Positions 61,516 through 64,000 of a stretch of DNA of 64,000 nt are shown piece after piece (the first letter of the stretch is position 1; every line of letters starts with the position of its first letter). The stretch comes from Desulfovibrionaceae bacterium (GTDB lineage Bacteria; Desulfobacterota; Desulfovibrionia; Desulfovibrionales; Desulfovibrionaceae). A program made the translations under genes and the position numbers. The notes below the pieces were generated by a model. The model was not told the DNA's origin and did not search any database. It saw only the letters and a program-made list of their open reading frames with translations. The stretch spans positions 16,494-80,493 of the forward strand of contig CAJTFO010000004.1 of assembly GCA_910575755.1 (NCBI GenBank), read 5' to 3'.

Positions 61516-63627
61516 ATGAAACACAACGCACTGTATGTCACGGCCACAGGGCCGCTGACCGGCAAAAGCGCCATAGCCCTGGGCACCATGCAGATGCTCA
61601 GCCGCCACATGCGCAACGTGGCCTTCTTCCGGCCCATCATCAACCAGCCGCAACTGGACGACCGCGACCCTGACATCAACCTGATGCTTGAGCATTTCAA
61701 GATCGACATGGATTATGCGGATACCTTCGCCTATACCCATGCCGAGGCGCGCGAAATCATCAATCAGGGTTCGCGCAATCTGCTGCTGGAAAACATCATC
61801 CAGAAATTCAAGAAAATTCTTCTGCAACACGATTTCGTGCTGTGCGTGGGCACGGATTTTCTGGGCAAGGATCCGGTCTTTGAATTTGAGCTCAATGCCG
61901 AGATCGCGGCCAACCTGGGCTGCCCGGTCATGCTGGTCACGAGCGGCGACGAAGCCGGCGCCGAAGATATCCGCCAGTCCCTGCAAATGACCATGGACAG
62001 CCTGGAACCCTATTCGCTGGACGTGGTGGCCACCATCATCAACCGCAGCCAGCTTTCCCAGACCGATCTGGACGAGCTGCGCAGCCAGTTCGGCGAGGAT
62101 GGCCAGCCCGCCCTGATTTACGCCGTGCCCAATGATCCCACCATCGGTCGGGCCACCATGGGCGACGTGAAAAAGGGCCTCAACGCCGAAGTGCTCTTTG
62201 GCGAAAACCGCATGGACACCCTGGTGGGCGACTATCTGGTGGCGGCCATGCATGTGGACAATTTTCTCCGCTACATTGCCAAGGACCAGTTGATCATCTC
62301 GCCCGGCGACCGCTCGGACATACTGCTGGCGGCCATAGCCTCGCGCCTGTCCTCGGCCAAGCCGGACATTGCGGGCGTGCTGCTTACCGGCGGTCTGCGG
62401 CCGCCGGAAGAAGTCTGCAAGCTCATCGAGGGCTGGACCGGCGCGCCCGTGCCCATCCTGCTCACCGAATTTCATACCTACAGGACCATCACGGCCCTGC
62501 AGGAGGTTTACGGGCTCATCGAACCCGGCGACCTGCGCAAGATCAATACAGTGCTGGGCCTGTACGAGCATCATGTCAACGGCAAGGAAATCGCCAGCCG
62601 TCTGGTCTGCAGGCGCAGCAGCCGCATGACGCCCATGATGTTTGAATTCGAGCTGATCGAACGGGCCAAAAGCAACAAGATGCGCATTGTTCTGGCCGAA
62701 GGCGAGGAGGAGCGCATCCTGCGCGCCACGGATATTCTGCTGCGCCGCGAGGTGGCCGACATCATTCTGCTGGGCAATGTGAACGCCATACGCCAGAAAG
62801 CCAGCGAGCTGGGCCTGGACATCGAAAAAGCCACGCTTATTGACCCGGTAAACTCGCCCAGCTTCGAGGACTACGCCCAGACCTATTACGAACTGCGCAA
62901 GGCCAAGGGCATTACTCTGGAACACGCGCGCGACGTCATGAGCGACGCCACCTATTACGCCACCATGATGGTCAAAAAGAACGACGCCGACGGCATGGTG
63001 TCCGGCGCGGTGAACACCACGGCCCATACCATTCGCCCGGCCTTTGAGTTCGTCAAGACCAAGCCTGGCTATTCCGTGGTGTCCTCGGTCTTTCTGATGT
63101 GCCTCAAGGATCGCGTCCTGGCCTTTGGCGACTGCGCGGTGAATCCCAATCCCACGGCGCAGCAGCTGGCGGAAATCGCCGTGGCCTCGGCCCACACCGC
63201 CGAAGTGTTCGGCATTGAACCGCGCGTGGCCATGCTGTCCTACTCCACCGGCACTTCGGGCAAGGGCGCGGATGTGGATGTGGTGGTGGAAGCCACCAGA
63301 ATAGCCAAGGAAATGGCCCCTGACCTGGCCCTGGAAGGCCCCTTGCAGTATGATGCGGCCATTGATCCCACAGTGGCCAAGACAAAAATGCCCGACAGCA
63401 AGGTGGCCGGCAAGGCCACGGTGTTCATCTTCCCTGATCTGAATACCGGCAACAACACCTACAAGGCCGTGCAGCGCGCCGCCCAGGCCGTGGCCATCGG
63501 CCCTGTGCTTCAGGGCCTGAACAAGCCGGTCAACGACCTCTCGCGCGGCTGCACCGTGCCGGACATCGTCAATACGGTGGCCATCACCGCCGTGCAGGCC
63601 GCCGCTGAAAAAAACGGCAAGAAGTAG
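61516..63627 (+). CDS. pta: Phosphate acetyltransferase, long form
   Basis: Pta converts acetyl-CoA and phosphate to acetyl phosphate and CoA. The 703-residue long form has an N-terminal BioD-like P-loop domain (VTATGPLTGKSAIALG), a DRTGG-type middle region and the catalytic C-terminal domain (from about residue 370). That domain carries AEGEEERIL and YSTGTSGKGADVDVV. AAGGAG precedes ATG 61516. Long N-terminal domains usually make the enzyme allosteric. It follows por and precedes ackA, forming the acetate-producing energy module. Confidence 0.95.
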   Translation: MKHNALYVTATGPLTGKSAIALGTMQMLSRHMRNVAFFRPIINQPQLDDRDPDINLMLEHFKIDMDYADTFAYTHAEAREIINQGSRNLLLENIIQKFKKILLQHDFVLCVGTDFLGKDPVFEFELNAEIAANLGCPVMLVTSGDEAGAEDIRQSLQMTMDSLEPYSLDVVATIINRSQLSQTDLDELRSQFGEDGQPALIYAVPNDPTIGRATMGDVKKGLNAEVLFGENRMDTLVGDYLVAAMHVDNFLRYIAKDQLIISPGDRSDILLAAIASRLSSAKPDIAGVLLTGGLRPPEEVCKLIEGWTGAPVPILLTEFHTYRTITALQEVYGLIEPGDLRKINTVLGLYEHHVNGKEIASRLVCRRSSRMTPMMFEFELIERAKSNKMRIVLAEGEEERILRATDILLRREVADIILLGNVNAIRQKASELGLDIEKATLIDPVNSPSFEDYAQTYYELRKAKGITLEHARDVMSDATYYATMMVKKNDADGMVSGAVNTTAHTIRPAFEFVKTKPGYSVVSSVFLMCLKDRVLAFGDCAVNPNPTAQQLAEIAVASAHTAEVFGIEPRVAMLSYSTGTSGKGADVDVVVEATRIAKEMAPDLALEGPLQYDAAIDPTVAKTKMPDSKVAGKATVFIFPDLNTGNNTYKAVQRAAQAVAIGPVLQGLNKPVNDLSRGCTVPDIVNTVAITAVQAAAEKNGKK

Positions 63628-63642
63628 TCTGCTTGCAAAAAG

Positions 63643-63686
63643 AGGCCCGTGGCGGCAAGGCCGAAATGCTTCCGCACGGGCCTTTT
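63643..63686 (+). terminator. Hairpin with T tract between pta and ackA
   Basis: AGGCCCGTG (63643-63651) and CACGGGCCT (63675-63683) pair over 9 bp, with further pairing inside, and are followed by TTT. It could weaken read-through from pta to ackA; about 35 bp then remain to the ackA ATG. Confidence 0.6.
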
Positions 63687-63720
63687 CCCTTCAACGTCAA
63701 GGCAGGAAAAAGGACGGGAT

Positions 63721-64000
63721 ATGAAAGTACTGGTGATCAACGCGGGTTCCTCGTCGTGCAAATATCAACTGCTGGAGATGGACACGCAAAGCGTGCTCTG
63801 CTCCGGCCTTGCCGAGCGCATCGGCCAGGCCGGCGGTCGCCTGACCCACAAAATCGCCCCTGATACGGACAAGGAAAACAAGCTGGTTCGCGAGGCGGCC
63901 TTCCCCACCCATGTGGAGGCCATGGAGCTGGTCATCGCCCTGCTGACCGATCCTGAAGTGGGCGTCATCAAGGACAAGGGCGAAATATTCGCCATCGGCC
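63721..64000 (+). CDS. ackA: Acetate kinase, N-terminal part (cut by window end)
   Basis: AckA makes ATP and acetate from acetyl phosphate and ADP. The frame starts MKVLVINAGSSSCKYQLLEM, the family N-terminus, whose NAGSSS segment binds the phosphoryl group. It continues open to the window edge (93 codons seen of about 400). AGGA lies upstream of ATG 63721. It completes the por-pta-ackA pathway. An acceptor-side active site lies beyond the window. Confidence 0.95.
   Translation, partial: MKVLVINAGSSSCKYQLLEMDTQSVLCSGLAERIGQAGGRLTHKIAPDTDKENKLVREAAFPTHVEAMELVIALLTDPEVGVIKDKGEIFAIG

Overview
The window reads as a chromosomal segment of a GC-rich, strictly anaerobic sulfate-reducing bacterium of the Desulfovibrio type. 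The reasons are the gene set and its arrangement: Rex next to cobS, a single-chain pyruvate:ferredoxin oxidoreductase followed by a long-form phosphotransacetylase and acetate kinase, a four-gene 2-oxoacid:ferredoxin oxidoreductase, a CoA-disulfide-reductase-like flavoprotein with a rhodanese tail, selB, CheV, and a DUF116 protein in a def-fmt-rsmB cluster. The species cannot be fixed from the sequence alone.

Layout, left to right. 1-490: the end of an IS5-family element. 545-2172: rex-cobS on the minus strand, behind a leader that carries its own terminator. 2435-4604: a cell-wall hydrolase lipoprotein, a DsbA-like thiol oxidoreductase and a single-domain response regulator. 4838-7452: the chromosome-partitioning genes parA and parB with a parS-like site. 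7465-24899: a long run of minus-strand housekeeping genes (rsmB, DUF116, fmt, def, aspS, hisS, purF, a TPR lipoprotein, gyrA, gyrB, dnaN, dnaA), all pointing away from a candidate origin at 24900-25171. 25172-36308: an M23 peptidase, a sigma-54 activator, cheV, nth, a ModE-like regulator, a second RNA methyltransferase, the 2-oxoacid oxidoreductase operon and queA. 36430-40100: a lipoprotein, coaBC, an unrecognised protein and a two-gene LysO-type lysine exporter.

40130-49974 is the accessory region. It starts with an AT-rich gene broken by an in-frame TGA and a strong terminator. A 173-bp segment bounded by perfect 19-bp inverted repeats follows. Then come eight genes for a surface or secreted glycan: three glycosyltransferases (one fused to a DUF616 domain), three SAM methyltransferases, a radical SAM protein and an ABC exporter. 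One methyltransferase is out of frame at a run of 11 G and is restored by one extra G. Inverted repeats around a promoter-like segment plus a slippable G tract together suggest two layers of phase variation on one glycan locus. This is the most interesting system in the window; it is an inference from sequence and untested.

50369-57096 holds a helical-repeat protein, selB, the flavoprotein-rhodanese and an ankyrin membrane protein. 57787-64000 is the acetate/energy module por-pta-ackA (ackA cut by the window end), which converts pyruvate to acetyl-CoA, acetyl phosphate and acetate plus ATP.

The left IS end has a 60-bp partner repeat in inverted orientation at 30191-30250, so the origin region lies between two inverted repeats about 29.7 kb apart. 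A second repeat family, a roughly 120-bp palindrome near 57.4 kb with a half copy at 51.1 kb, supplies the last codons of one gene.
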